Assembly (NCBI GenBank): GCA_040766105.1
Contig: JAXGRD010000003.1
Location: 62,001 to 126,000, forward strand
Reading direction: 5' to 3'
From: JAXGRD01 sp040766105
Lineage (GTDB): Bacteria; Bacillota; Clostridia; Peptostreptococcales; Anaerovoracaceae
DNA length: 64,000 nucleotides
The notes beneath the pieces are model-generated. The model was not told where the DNA came from, ran no database searches, and saw only the letters and a program-made list of their open reading frames with translations. Positions 8,194 to 18,234 of the stretch are shown here, piece after piece (the first letter of the stretch is position 1; each line of letters opens with the position of its first letter). Both the position numbers and the translations under genes were made by a program.

Positions 8194-9055
8194 ACTCTTT
8201 ACGGTTCCTTATCTCTTCTATCTGCATTCGGTACGATTGGTACCGGCTCTCGTGTATATGCCCGTCTGCCACCGCAGCGATGACTGCGCAGTCCGGCTCC
8301 TTCATATGTCTGCAATTATCGTATCTGCAACTGCCAATATAGGGCTCCATCTCCGGGTAGAAGTGGTGCAGTTCTTCATCCGTTGCATCCAGTATGTCAA
8401 AAGAAGTAAATCCCGGGGTGTCATAGACCATGCCACCCTCCTTGAGGGTAAAAATCTCCACGTGGCGTGTGGTATGTCTTCCCCGAAGGGTCTTTCGACT
8501 GACAACCCCTGTCTCCGCACCGATTTCCGGATCCAGCGCATTGAGCAAGGTAGATTTCCCTACACCGGACGGTCCTACGAAAGCGGTCTTTCCCTCCTTC
8601 AGATAACCTGCCAGCCGGTCTAGGCCTTCTCTCGTTACAGCACTCACCGGACAGAGGGGATAGATCCCCCCGTAAATGGTGATAATCTCTTCCATGGTCT
8701 TCTTCTTGGCAAGGTCCTTCTTATTAATGCAAAGGATGATTTCTGTGTCGCTCTTCTCGGCCATGACCAGAAATTTATCCATGAGGGTGAGATTGGGCTT
8801 CGGTTGGGCAGCCGCCATGACCACAGCCAGTCGATCTACATTGGATATGGGCGGTCTGACAAAGGCATTCTTTCTTGGGAAGATTTCGTTGATGACCCCC
8901 TCTTCCCCATCTATGATTTCCATATCTACGACATCTCCCACCATGGGGACCATGCCGTCCTTTTTGAAAATCCCTCGAGCCTTACAGGTATATACCGCTT
9001 CCCCTGCTTTCACATAGTAGAAGCCTCCGATTCCCTTCAGGATGATGCCCTTCAT
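8186..9055 (-). CDS. rsgA: Ribosome small-subunit-dependent GTPase A
   Basis: A 289-aa circularly permuted GTPase that helps late 30S assembly. An N-terminal OB-fold (about 1-65) precedes the GTPase domain, in which the NKKD base-recognition motif comes before the GPSGVGKS P-loop. That order marks this family. The C-terminal zinc knuckle is CRYDNCRHMKEPDC. The ATG overlaps the prkC stop (TGATG). Co-transcription with prkC/stp is typical in Firmicutes. Confidence 0.96.
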   Translation of the reverse strand: MKGIILKGIGGFYYVKAGEAVYTCKARGIFKKDGMVPMVGDVVDMEIIDGEEGVINEIFPRKNAFVRPPISNVDRLAVVMAAAQPKPNLTLMDKFLVMAEKSDTEIILCINKKDLAKKKTMEEIITIYGGIYPLCPVSAVTREGLDRLAGYLKEGKTAFVGPSGVGKSTLLNALDPEIGAETGVVSRKTLRGRHTTRHVEIFTLKEGGMVYDTPGFTSFDILDATDEELHHFYPEMEPYIGSCRYDNCRHMKEPDCAVIAAVADGHIHESRYQSYRMQIEEIRNRKEYE

Positions 9056-10983
9056 CAAGTCACTTCTCCGGTTGTAAAGTCCACATTCCAGTGTTTGATT
9101 GTCTCATTGTCGAAGATGACTGTAATGGTCCCGGTACCTGTACCCTTGATGAGCAAATCTTCTCCTCCATCGCTCTTGTTTCTCTGGGCGTTGGAGATGA
9201 AGTTTCGCGTTCCGTCTTCATCGGCTACGGTTACGGTAAGGTAGAAGACCTCTTCCTTTGCCTCGTTGTAATCAATATGTATGCTGACTTCGGAGACAGA
9301 TCCTGAGCTGACAACAAAGCTGATGGAGCTTTCCTTTTCCAGCTTAGTTCCCGCTGCCGGGTCTTGGGACATGACCTTATCCTTGCTATAGGTTGTGCTT
9401 GTATCATAGGAAACATTGCCTACGGTGAATCCGGCGTCGGTGATGGCTGTTTTTGCCTCGGAAACAGACATCCCTTTTAGGTCCGGTACGGTTCCTTCTC
9501 CCTTGCTCTTACCGTCGCTGACCGTAAGATTAATCTTCGTTCCCGTAACGGCCTCTGTTCCCGCTGCCGGGTCTTGGGAGATGACTTGGCCTGCCGGCTG
9601 GTCACTTCTCGCCGTTGAAACATTCCCTACCACAAAGCCGTATTTCTCTATCTGTGACTTGGCATCGCTTTCACTCATACCTATGAGGTTGGGAACCGCC
9701 TCTTCTTCCGTCCCCTTGGACAGATTCACCGTCACCACAGCACCCTTCTTCACCTTTGTACTGGCGTTGGGATCCTGGGATGTGACTTGGCCTTCCTCGT
9801 ACTTGGCACTGAAGACCTTGTCCCCTTCCTTGATTTTTAAACCTTCCTCTGTCAGCTTCTCTTCCGCTTCTTGGTAGGTCATTCCTCTTACATCAGGCAC
9901 CACCACATCCGCTTTGGAGAAGGCGCCCATGGCAAAGGCGATGATCAGACCGGCGAGAAGAAGTGCCGCGATGATTACGGCAATGAGAATGGCTCTCTTT
10001 TTCTTCCTATCGTTATTCTCTTTCTTTTCTTTTTTGGCCACCGGCGGCGGTGTTTGTTCTCCCGTTGCGGCCGCACTTCTCAGCTCTGCAGCTTGAGCAA
10101 CGGCTACCGTGCTTCCCACAGTGGGAACAGCCACATAGGTCTTGTCGCCTACCACCCGTGTCACCAGTTCAATGTTGTTCAAGGCATCGATGAGATCCTC
10201 TGCCTTCTTGAAACGATTGGTTTGATATTTATCTGTCGCCTTCATTACGATTTTTTCCAGCTGTGGGGGTATGCCCGCTACCAACTGGGAAGGCGGGGTA
10301 ATCTCTTCGTTAATGTGCATGAGAGCAACGGCTACCGGGTTGTCGCCATCAAAGGGCACCTGTCCCGTAAGCATCTCATACATTACGATTCCCAAGGAAT
10401 AAATGTCCGTCTTTTCGTCAACATATCCACCTCTGGCCTGCTCCGGCGAGAAGTAATGGACGGAGCCCATGACCGTATCATTGGTTCCGTTCACAATGGT
10501 GGTCGTACTGACCGCTTTGGCAATACCAAAATCGGCAATCTTTGCGATTCCCTCTTCGTTGACCAATATATTATGTGGTTTAATGTCTCTGTGAATAATC
10601 CCGTGTTTGTGAGCGATGGCCAGACCGGAAGCAATTTGCTTTGTCAACTCAATCACACTCTTGTAATCCAGAGGTGCTTCTCTTTCGATGATATCGCTAA
10701 GGGTCATGCCCTCAACCAACTCCATGACAATGTAGTTGATGTTTCCCTCTCTGCCCACATCATAGATGCTGACGATATTGGGATGGGAAAGACTTGCCGC
10801 AGCGTGGGATTCTTTTCTGAAGTTTTCTATAAACTTGGCGTCTCTGGTGAATTCCGGCTTCAGTATCTTTAAAGCGACAAACCTGTTTAACAGTCTGCAC
10901 TTCGCCTTATATACCACAGCCATTCCGCCGTCACCTATTTTTTCCAGTAATTCGTACCGGCCTGCGATCACCTTACTGCTCAT
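9055..10983 (-). CDS. prkC: PASTA-domain Ser/Thr protein kinase (PrkC/Stk1 type)
   Basis: A 642-aa membrane kinase that senses muropeptides or lipid II and phosphorylates cytoplasmic targets in growth and spore control. The kinase domain spans about 9-275 (GDGGMAVVYKA loop, VALK lysine, HRDIKPHN catalytic loop, DFG). After a Lys-rich linker, one membrane helix lies at about 334-358. Three extracellular PASTA repeats follow, starting at VPDVRGM, VPNLIGM and VPDLKGM. A further ~70-residue C-terminal module contains the IKHWNVDF stretch. The start overlaps the stp stop (ATGA), the standard kinase-phosphatase pair. Confidence 0.96.
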   Translation of the reverse strand: MSSKVIAGRYELLEKIGDGGMAVVYKAKCRLLNRFVALKILKPEFTRDAKFIENFRKESHAAASLSHPNIVSIYDVGREGNINYIVMELVEGMTLSDIIEREAPLDYKSVIELTKQIASGLAIAHKHGIIHRDIKPHNILVNEEGIAKIADFGIAKAVSTTTIVNGTNDTVMGSVHYFSPEQARGGYVDEKTDIYSLGIVMYEMLTGQVPFDGDNPVAVALMHINEEITPPSQLVAGIPPQLEKIVMKATDKYQTNRFKKAEDLIDALNNIELVTRVVGDKTYVAVPTVGSTVAVAQAAELRSAAATGEQTPPPVAKKEKKENNDRKKKRAILIAVIIAALLLAGLIIAFAMGAFSKADVVVPDVRGMTYQEAEEKLTEEGLKIKEGDKVFSAKYEEGQVTSQDPNASTKVKKGAVVTVNLSKGTEEEAVPNLIGMSESDAKSQIEKYGFVVGNVSTARSDQPAGQVISQDPAAGTEAVTGTKINLTVSDGKSKGEGTVPDLKGMSVSEAKTAITDAGFTVGNVSYDTSTTYSKDKVMSQDPAAGTKLEKESSISFVVSSGSVSEVSIHIDYNEAKEEVFYLTVTVADEDGTRNFISNAQRNKSDGGEDLLIKGTGTGTITVIFDNETIKHWNVDFTTGEVT

Positions 10984-11726
10984 TCACTTATTCCTCCAGT
11001 CAATTTCAGACAAACAACGGTTATGTTGTCACTTCCACCCGCCTTATTGGCAGCTGCCACAAGACTTTTCGCCAAAATCGACATATCCTTTTCTTTCTTA
11101 ATCATTTCGCACATCTCTTCTTCCGACACTTCGCCGTAAAGACCGTCCGTGCAAAGCACTATAATATCTCCATCGTAAATATCCGTCTGATAGTAGTCCG
11201 CCTCAATTTTTTTATCGGCGCCCATGGCCCTGGTGATTACATGTCCCCCCTGGTGGCACTTGGCCTCCTCTTGGGTAATGGCGCCCAGTTTTACCAAGGT
11301 GTTTACATATGTGTGATCCTCCGTGACTTGGAAAAGCTCATTTTCTCGGAAAATATATGCCCTGCTGTCACCGATATTTACAAAGAAAGCCTTGTGGTCA
11401 CCGACGTAGCAGATTATCAATGTGGTCGCCATCCCTGAGTTCTCGGGAAATCGACTCCCCAGTTCCAGAATCCGTTCGTTGACGCTTTCTACACAGCCCT
11501 TCAAGTATTCCTTCAGGCCCAACACATCTTCAACAGACTCAATGGAGTTGCTCTTGACATATTCCGCCACTTGGGTTACCGCCGTCTTACTGGCGATTTC
11601 CCCAGCATTGTTTCCCCCTACGCCGTCCGCAATTACGTAGACGTTTTCTTTGGGCAAAACAAAACACGCATCTTCGTTATTGCTTCTGCTTTTCCCTTTA
11701 TCGCTTTGAAATCCTACAAATACCAT
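10980..11726 (-). CDS. stp: PP2C-type Ser/Thr phosphatase, partner of PrkC
   Basis: A 248-aa PPM/PP2C phosphatase that reverses PrkC phosphorylation. The metal-binding motifs are in order: SNNEDA, VIADGVGGNNAGE, NIGDSRAY, CTDGLYGEVS and GGSDNITVV. Ribosome site AGGAG precedes the ATG, 7 nt after the rsmB stop. Confidence 0.95.
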   Translation of the reverse strand: MVFVGFQSDKGKSRSNNEDACFVLPKENVYVIADGVGGNNAGEIASKTAVTQVAEYVKSNSIESVEDVLGLKEYLKGCVESVNERILELGSRFPENSGMATTLIICYVGDHKAFFVNIGDSRAYIFRENELFQVTEDHTYVNTLVKLGAITQEEAKCHQGGHVITRAMGADKKIEADYYQTDIYDGDIIVLCTDGLYGEVSEEEMCEMIKKEKDMSILAKSLVAAANKAGGSDNITVVCLKLTGGISE

Positions 11727-11733
11727 GCTGCTC

Positions 11734-13032
11734 CTACTTTTCTGTCAAGCTGTCTGTTTTTATCATTTTGCAGATAAAGAATCCGTCCGTTCCGTTTACA
11801 TTTGGCAGAAGCTGCTTTGTTTCTACCATACCGAAGGCACTGTTCTTTCGCAAGAAATCACTGACCACTCTTTCGTTTTCATATGGGTTAATGGTGCAGG
11901 TGCAGTACATGAGTATTCCACCCGGCTTTACATAGTGACTGGATGCCTGCAGAATGGTCAGTTGCTTTCTGGGAAGACTCTGCATTTCCGCTGTCAACTT
12001 CTTATACTTGATTTCCGGCTTTCTTCTCACCACACCCAGACCTGTACAAGGGGCATCCACCAATACCTTGTCCGCTTTTCCGATTACGGAGGAGTCTATC
12101 TTGGTGGCATCCCAGGTTTTGGTTTCCACGATGTTAATGCCCAATCTGGCCGCTTCTCGATCGACGATTTCCAGCTTTCTCTTGTATATGTCATAGGCAA
12201 GGACCCTGCCACGATTGTTCATTCTCTCCGCGATTGCCAATGTCTTTCCGCCCGGAGCGGCACAGACATCAATCACCGTTTCCCCATGCTTGGGATCCAG
12301 CATTTGCGATGCCATCTGGGAAGATTCGTCCTGTATGGAGAAGAGACCATCCTTGTATGCCCGCGTTCCTGTCAGATTTTCCCCGGTGACATAGAGGGCG
12401 TTGGAGCTGTATTTTCCTTCTTCCACGGTAAAGCCCTTTTCCTGCAGTCGCTGGACCAAATCAGGCTTCATAACTTTAAGCCAGTTGAGACGAATTGCCG
12501 TCTTGGGCTTTTCGTTCCCCGCCTTTAACAGGTCTTCCACAAAATCAATGTCATAGGCCTCCATCCAAAGCTTGATGATCCATGGCTCATAGGAATACTT
12601 TACGGAAAGATATCGAACCTCGTCTTCCGATCTGTCGGGAAGCTTAACGGTGTATTTGGACTTAATGTATTCCCGCAATACTCTGTTGATGAAACCTTCT
12701 CTACCCCTGGCATATCGCTTGGCAAGGTTTACGGTTTCGTTTACAGCCGCGTATTCGGGCACCGAGTCCATCTTCGCCAGCTGATAGATGCCGATTCGCA
12801 GGAGAATCAAGTCGCTCAACTTCATCTTCTTTACATCTTTTGGAATCAACTGGTCAATCACATAGTCAAGGAGCATCTTGTTCTCCAGCACGCCATAGAC
12901 CAACTCCCGCACAAATGCAGGGGAAGACGGCTTGGACATGCGAATCTGATGATTCAGTGCTATGTTGGAATATGCTTTTTTCGACTCTACGGCAAGCAGA
13001 GTGTTGTATGCGGTTTTTCGGTTGGTATCCAT
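11734..13032 (-). CDS. rsmB: 16S rRNA (cytosine-967-C5)-methyltransferase RsmB
   Basis: A 432-aa SAM-dependent enzyme. An N-terminal NusB-like RNA-binding domain (about 1-140) is fused to a Rossmann methyltransferase domain. SAM motif I is VIDVCAAPGGKT. The catalytic cysteines are in DAPCTGLGVVRRKP and YCTCTINPYENE. The ATG directly follows the yugP-like stop (TAAATG). Confidence 0.95.
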   Translation of the reverse strand: MDTNRKTAYNTLLAVESKKAYSNIALNHQIRMSKPSSPAFVRELVYGVLENKMLLDYVIDQLIPKDVKKMKLSDLILLRIGIYQLAKMDSVPEYAAVNETVNLAKRYARGREGFINRVLREYIKSKYTVKLPDRSEDEVRYLSVKYSYEPWIIKLWMEAYDIDFVEDLLKAGNEKPKTAIRLNWLKVMKPDLVQRLQEKGFTVEEGKYSSNALYVTGENLTGTRAYKDGLFSIQDESSQMASQMLDPKHGETVIDVCAAPGGKTLAIAERMNNRGRVLAYDIYKRKLEIVDREAARLGINIVETKTWDATKIDSSVIGKADKVLVDAPCTGLGVVRRKPEIKYKKLTAEMQSLPRKQLTILQASSHYVKPGGILMYCTCTINPYENERVVSDFLRKNSAFGMVETKQLLPNVNGTDGFFICKMIKTDSLTEK

Positions 13033-13743
13033 TTAATTTCGCCCCCTTATCAGTAATAATCGAACTAACTGTGCTACTGCAACTGCAAGGGCAGCTACAT
13101 AAGTCAATGCCGCAGCCGAAAGGACCTTCCTTGCGCCTCCGGCCTCTTCTTCATATATGATATCCAGCTCTTTTAACTGCCGGATGGCTCTCCTGCTGGC
13201 ATTGAACTCCACCGGAAGGGTGATGGTGTGGAAGAGAACAACAAAAGCGAAAGCGATGACACCGATGTTAAAGATCAGATTGCCGCTGTTGTAGTATCCC
13301 ATCTGAATGACGATGATACCGATAATCAACAGTGGCCAACTGGCATGAGAGATGATGCTTACGGGAAGAGCAATGGCATTCCTCAACTTCAATGGAATGT
13401 ATCGGCTCTCGTGTTGCATGGCATGACCCGCTTCGTGAGCTGCGATTGCCACAGAAGCGATAGATGCTCCATCGTGTACCTCGGGAGAAAGCCGCATGAT
13501 TTTCTTGCGAGGATCATAGTGATCGGAGAGCTTTCCCGGCGTGATTTCCACGGGTATCATGGCTAAGTCACTGTCCGTGCCTAATATCCTCCTGGCAGCT
13601 TCCCCACCGGTAATCCCCCTTCTGTTGGGAATCTTGGAATACCGATTGTACACGGAGCCTACCCGGCTTTGTGCAAAGATGGCCAGAATGAAGGCGGGAA
13701 TCAATATTAAAAATGTGGGATCGCTAAACATTCCAAAGTACAT
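13033..13743 (-). CDS. YugP-family neutral zinc metallopeptidase
   Basis: A 236-aa membrane protein with a hydrophobic N-terminus, the gluzincin motif HEAGHAMQH near residue 105, and two or three further membrane segments ending in YVAALAVAVAQLVRLLLI. This matches the Zn_peptidase_2 (YugP) family, whose targets are poorly known. It is often found beside fmt and rsmB, as here. Confidence 0.85.
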   Translation of the reverse strand: MYFGMFSDPTFLILIPAFILAIFAQSRVGSVYNRYSKIPNRRGITGGEAARRILGTDSDLAMIPVEITPGKLSDHYDPRKKIMRLSPEVHDGASIASVAIAAHEAGHAMQHESRYIPLKLRNAIALPVSIISHASWPLLIIGIIVIQMGYYNSGNLIFNIGVIAFAFVVLFHTITLPVEFNASRRAIRQLKELDIIYEEEAGGARKVLSAAALTYVAALAVAVAQLVRLLLIRGRN

Positions 13744-13774
13744 ATTCTTCTCTCCTTAAAGCTTGCACTATATT

Positions 13775-14704
13775 TTATCCTAAAACCCGCAATAATTCAA
13801 TGCTATTGCCTTTTAAATAGTCAGCAGCGGAAACTCTCTTTTTCCCGGGAATTTGAACGGTTTTGGCTACTAAGGAACCCTCCTTTGTCGAAATAACTAT
13901 TCCGTCACCGGAAGCCGCTGTAACGGTTCCCGGGGCATTGTTCCCAGTTTCGTCCATCGTTGATGCCTCCCATATCTTAAACAGCTCTCCCTTATAGTAG
14001 GTATAGGCTCCGGGCCAGGGAATCATGGCGCGCACCTGTCGCTCTATTTCCACAGCGCTTTTTTCAAAATCAATTTGGCCATCCTTCTTGGAAATCATCG
14101 GTGCATAAGTGGCCAGAGAGTCGTCCTGTACTTCCCCCTGAATCTCCCCGCTTTCCAAAAGCGGGAGGGTTTCCACCAAGAGCTTTCCGCCCATGAGGGC
14201 CAGTTCTTCCGTCAATTCTTCCGCCGTCTTTTTCTCTATGGAAGTTTCTGCTTTCGACAGCATATCCCCCGTATCCAAGCCCTCGGCCATGTACATAATG
14301 GTAATGCCGGTTTTCTCTTCTCCCTCCAGAATGGCGCGCTGTATGGGCCCCGCCCCTCTGTACTTGGGAAGAAGAGAAGCATGGACATTGACACATCCCA
14401 AGGGAGGAATGATCAGCACTTCTGCGGGAAGAATCTTCCCATAGGCGGCAACCACAATGACATCGGGAGCCAATTCCTTTAAGGTTGCGAGGAATTCCTC
14501 GTTGTTTTTTATTTTGGCCGGTTGATACACGGGGATTCCCAGTTCCACAGCCTTTTCCTTGACCGGCGTGGGTTGCAATTTCTTCCCCCGATCGCGCATG
14601 GCATCCGGCTGGGTGATGACCCCACTTATTTCATGGCCGGCTTGGGCAAGCGCCTCCAATGTGGGTACCGCAAACTTGGGCGTACCCATGAAAACCACAT
14701 TCAT
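13775..14704 (-). CDS. fmt: Methionyl-tRNA formyltransferase
   Basis: A 309-aa enzyme that formylates initiator Met-tRNA. Motifs: MGTPKFAVP at the N-terminus, the catalytic VNVHASLLPKYRGAGPIQ segment near residue 105-125, then GLDTGDML, with the C-terminal tRNA-binding domain following. The start overlaps the def stop by one base (TAATG), the classical def-fmt pair. Confidence 0.97.
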   Translation of the reverse strand: MNVVFMGTPKFAVPTLEALAQAGHEISGVITQPDAMRDRGKKLQPTPVKEKAVELGIPVYQPAKIKNNEEFLATLKELAPDVIVVAAYGKILPAEVLIIPPLGCVNVHASLLPKYRGAGPIQRAILEGEEKTGITIMYMAEGLDTGDMLSKAETSIEKKTAEELTEELALMGGKLLVETLPLLESGEIQGEVQDDSLATYAPMISKKDGQIDFEKSAVEIERQVRAMIPWPGAYTYYKGELFKIWEASTMDETGNNAPGTVTAASGDGIVISTKEGSLVAKTVQIPGKKRVSAADYLKGNSIELLRVLG

Positions 14705-15186
14705 TACATTTCCTCGTCTTTTTCGTCCGCTTCCGGCTTATGGATATCCTTTGCCTTGGATGTGTAGACCACACCGTCCAAATGATCCAGTTCATGAGAA
14801 ACCACTACAGCCTCAAATCCGGAAAACTCGTAGGTTTCCTGGCCTCCTCTTTTATTTAGGGCACGAACCTTGATTTTCTCCGGTCTCTTGACGCTACCCA
14901 CATATCCGGGAACGCTGAGACAGCCTTCATAGCCTTCCTGTTCACCCTGTTGCTCCAAAATGATGGGGTTTATCAACTCCAAAGGCTCCCCTTCCACCGG
15001 TTCCACAATGCAGATTCTCTTTAGCATTCCTACCTGAGGTGCCGCAATACCCACGCCTTTTTCTTCCCGCATGGTTTCCAACATATCCTCCAGGAGCTGG
15101 CGAATTTTGTCGTTAACGTCATCCACCTCTCTGCATTTCTTTGTTAGGATGGGATCTCCTTCTTTTACTATATTTCTCAATGCCAT
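14704..15186 (-). CDS. def: Peptide deformylase
   Basis: A 160-aa metalloenzyme that removes N-formyl groups from new proteins. All three motifs are present: GVGIAAPQVG, EGCLSVP with the metal-binding Cys, and HELDHLDG with two metal-binding His. It abuts the priA stop and is co-translated with fmt. Confidence 0.97.
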   Translation of the reverse strand: MALRNIVKEGDPILTKKCREVDDVNDKIRQLLEDMLETMREEKGVGIAAPQVGMLKRICIVEPVEGEPLELINPIILEQQGEQEGYEGCLSVPGYVGSVKRPEKIKVRALNKRGGQETYEFSGFEAVVVSHELDHLDGVVYTSKAKDIHKPEADEKDEEM

Positions 15187-17193
15187 TTAACTCCTCCACA
15201 TACTATACGGATTTACATCAACCATTACCGTGTATTTCTTACCTCTTGCAGCGTTTTTTAATCCCTCTATGAAGCCCATATAGACATTTCTCATGCCCTT
15301 TGGGCTCTTGATAAGCACATACTCCCTATATAGCTTTAGGTCTCCCGTGCCAATCATCCTTTGAGGGGGAAGAACACTTCCTCCTGCAACGCCGATTCCT
15401 TTTAGTTCCTTTTCCCAGTATTCTGCAGCCAAACGACATTCATTCTCCAATTTGGAACTGAAAACTACCTGAATGATGTCGCCAAAGGGGGGATACTGCA
15501 TCCACTTCCGCCCTTGGATTTCCCTTTCGTAAAAGGTTTGATAGTTCTGATCCGCAGCAGCAAGAATAGCGTAATTATCCGGGGTGTAGGTCTGTATCAC
15601 CACTCTTCCTACTTCATCGCCCCTGCCGGCCCGGCCAGCCGCTTGGGTAATCAGCTGAAAGGTCCTCTCCGCTGAGCGATAGTCGGGAATGTTCAAGGTC
15701 ACGTCTGCCGACACGATGCCCACCATGCCCACATTTCTAAAGTCCAATCCCTTTGCCACAATCTGTGTGCCTGTGAGGATATCGATCTTACCCTTCCCAA
15801 AGTCATTGAGGATCTTTTCCAGAGAGCCCTTTCTACGAATGGTGTCCAGATCCAGTCTGCCCACCTTCTTGTTCTCAAAGAGTTCTCCAACCGCTTCTTC
15901 CAACTTTTCCGTCCCCGTTCCGAAGTATCGAATGTGCGGACTCCCGCACTGGGGGCATGTCACCGGTGCCGCTTCCACATGTCCGCAATAGTGGCAGACA
16001 CAGGCATTCCTCTCCTTGTGATGGGTAAGAGAAATATCACAGTCCTTGCACTTTACCACGTAACCGCACTCCCTGCAGGAAACGAAGGTGCTGTATCCTC
16101 GCCTATTTAGGAAAAGGATGACTTGCTTCCCCTGATCCAAGACTTCTGACATCCCCAGATACAGTTCTCGGCTCAACACCGATCGGTTTCCCTCTCGTAG
16201 CTCCTGACGCATATCCACAAGGTCCACTTGCGGAAGGGCGACTCGGTTATACCGCTCCTTTAAGGTGAGCTTTTTGTATATTCCCTCCTCACATCGAGAA
16301 TAGGAGACCACCGATGGCGTGGCGCTTCCCGCCAGAACAATTCCCTTGTTTGCCTTTGCTCGTATGATGGCCACTTCCATGGTTTCGTACTTGGGGGTCA
16401 TGTCCGACTTATAAGTGCTTTCATGTTCTTCATCAATGACAATAACACCTATATTGTCAAAGGGCGCAAAAACAGCGGATCTGGCGCCGATTACGATCTT
16501 CACCTTGCCTTCCCGGATCCGCATCCATTGGTCGTACCGCTCTCCTAAGGAGAGCCTGCTATGAAGGACCGCAATCTCTTGGGACCCGAATCGCCCGATG
16601 AAGCGGTCAATAATTTGCTTCGTGAGAGAGATTTCAGGCACCAGCATGATAGCGGTTTTCCCCTTATACAACGCTTCTCCAATGGCTTGCATATAGACTT
16701 CCGTCTTCCCGCTGCCGGTTACCCCGTGGAGAAGAAATATATCATGTCGGTCTTCATGAATCGCTTCACAAATCTCTTGAAGGGCTGATTCTTGTTCCTC
16801 CGTAAGAGAAGATATGGGCTGATGCTCCCCTTTCTCATCCTTGAAAGGTTCTCTGGTCTTTCCGCTTTTTAAGGGCTTTCCCATTGGGGTGAAGACCTTC
16901 ACCGCATCAATATACCTGCAGAGGTATCTACGCCTCATCCACTTACAAGTTTCCACCGCTTCTTCACTGAGAGAAAAGTCCGTGCAAACAGAGTGAACAT
17001 ATTTCAGGTTTTTTATTTCTTCCTCCGGCTCCTCAAAAACCCGGAATACATATGCTTCCCTCTCCTTATTCCCCCGGGCGAAGGGAACCAAAACTTTGTT
17101 TCCCACCTGAATGCGATCATCCTCACAGCCATAGGTATAGAAGTGATCTGTGTTATCACTCTTGTTATCGATTACCAGATCAACATACTTCAT
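15187..17193 (-). CDS. priA: Primosomal replication-restart helicase PriA
   Basis: A 668-aa superfamily 2 helicase that reloads the replisome at stalled forks. A DNA-binding N-terminal domain (about 1-110) precedes Walker A GVTGSGKT, the DEEH box and motif VI (QAAGRAGRG). Eight cysteines between about residues 390 and 435 (CRECGYVVKC, CHYCGH, CPQCG) bind two zinc ions. It is somewhat shorter than the ~730-800 usual size because of compact linkers. Ribosome site GAGGT lies 5 nt upstream of the ATG, after the asnA stop. Confidence 0.95.
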   Translation of the reverse strand: MKYVDLVIDNKSDNTDHFYTYGCEDDRIQVGNKVLVPFARGNKEREAYVFRVFEEPEEEIKNLKYVHSVCTDFSLSEEAVETCKWMRRRYLCRYIDAVKVFTPMGKPLKSGKTREPFKDEKGEHQPISSLTEEQESALQEICEAIHEDRHDIFLLHGVTGSGKTEVYMQAIGEALYKGKTAIMLVPEISLTKQIIDRFIGRFGSQEIAVLHSRLSLGERYDQWMRIREGKVKIVIGARSAVFAPFDNIGVIVIDEEHESTYKSDMTPKYETMEVAIIRAKANKGIVLAGSATPSVVSYSRCEEGIYKKLTLKERYNRVALPQVDLVDMRQELREGNRSVLSRELYLGMSEVLDQGKQVILFLNRRGYSTFVSCRECGYVVKCKDCDISLTHHKERNACVCHYCGHVEAAPVTCPQCGSPHIRYFGTGTEKLEEAVGELFENKKVGRLDLDTIRRKGSLEKILNDFGKGKIDILTGTQIVAKGLDFRNVGMVGIVSADVTLNIPDYRSAERTFQLITQAAGRAGRGDEVGRVVIQTYTPDNYAILAAADQNYQTFYEREIQGRKWMQYPPFGDIIQVVFSSKLENECRLAAEYWEKELKGIGVAGGSVLPPQRMIGTGDLKLYREYVLIKSPKGMRNVYMGFIEGLKNAARGKKYTVMVDVNPYSMWRS

Positions 17194-17201
17194 GCCGACC
17201 T

Positions 17202-18212
17202 CTACAGGAGAAAGATATCATTGGCCATACAAGTTTCAATCATGTCTTCAGGCCATACGGAAACCTGCACTTCCCCAATATGTGCCTTTCGTAGGAAGTA
17301 CATACAAAGCCGGCTCTGACCGATGCCGCCTCCAATGGTATAGGGCAGCTTCTTCTCCAAAATATCCTTGTGGAAAGGCATTTCTGCACGGTCCATGGCA
17401 TCGGCTATTTTTAACTGGCGAACCATGGCCTCTTCATCCACCCTGATTCCCATGGAGGATACTTCAAATGCCATATCCAAAATATCGTTCCAAAGAATAA
17501 TGTCTCCGTTCAGTTCCCAGTCATCATAGTCCGGCGCTCTGCCATCATGCCGCTCTCCGGATTTCAACTTTCCGCCAATTTGGGAAATAAAGACCGCGGT
17601 CTTTTCCTTGGTGATGGCATTCTCCCTTTCCTTCGGGTTCAGGTCGGGATATCTGTCCTCCAGCTCTTGGGAAGATATGAAAAATATCTCATTGGGCAGT
17701 TCTGTTCGAATCTCCGGATAGTGTCTGTTGACCGCATCTCCTAAGTTTTTCAGCGCACGATAAATTCGCTCCACTGTCTCTCGCAGGTAATCCTCTGTTC
17801 GATCGCTCTTATCGATGACCTTTTCCCAGTCCCACTGATCCACGTAGATGGAATGGAGGTTGTCCAGTTCCTCATCCCTACGAATGGCATTCATATCCGT
17901 ATAAATACCGTGACCCGGTTTGATTCCATATTTACCTAAGGCCATCCGCTTCCACTTGGCTAGGGATTGCACAATTTCAACGGGCGCCTCATCCATATCC
18001 TTCACCGTAAAGGCCACGGTTCTCTCCACGCCGTTCAAGTTATCGTTGAGGCCGCTTTCCGGCTGCACAAAGAGGGGCGCCGATACTCTTCTCAGATTCA
18101 AGCCGTATGCCAGTTCCTTCTGGAAGTAGTCTTTTATTTTTTTGATAGCTCTTTGGGATTCCATATAGTCGATGACCGGACTGTATCCCTTAGGTAATAT
18201 TGTTTTGGACAT
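17202..18212 (-). CDS. asnA: Aspartate-ammonia ligase (asparagine synthetase A)
   Basis: A 336-aa class II aaRS-like enzyme making asparagine from aspartate and ammonia. The N-terminal YSPVIDYMESQRAIKKIK, the PLFVQPESGLNDNLNG segment and the C-terminal GGGIGQSRLCMYFL motif are diagnostic. It lies between queH and priA without room for its own promoter. Confidence 0.96.
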   Translation of the reverse strand: MSKTILPKGYSPVIDYMESQRAIKKIKDYFQKELAYGLNLRRVSAPLFVQPESGLNDNLNGVERTVAFTVKDMDEAPVEIVQSLAKWKRMALGKYGIKPGHGIYTDMNAIRRDEELDNLHSIYVDQWDWEKVIDKSDRTEDYLRETVERIYRALKNLGDAVNRHYPEIRTELPNEIFFISSQELEDRYPDLNPKERENAITKEKTAVFISQIGGKLKSGERHDGRAPDYDDWELNGDIILWNDILDMAFEVSSMGIRVDEEAMVRQLKIADAMDRAEMPFHKDILEKKLPYTIGGGIGQSRLCMYFLRKAHIGEVQVSVWPEDMIETCMANDIFLL

Positions 18213-18234
18213 ATTTTTTTCCTCTTTCCTTTAT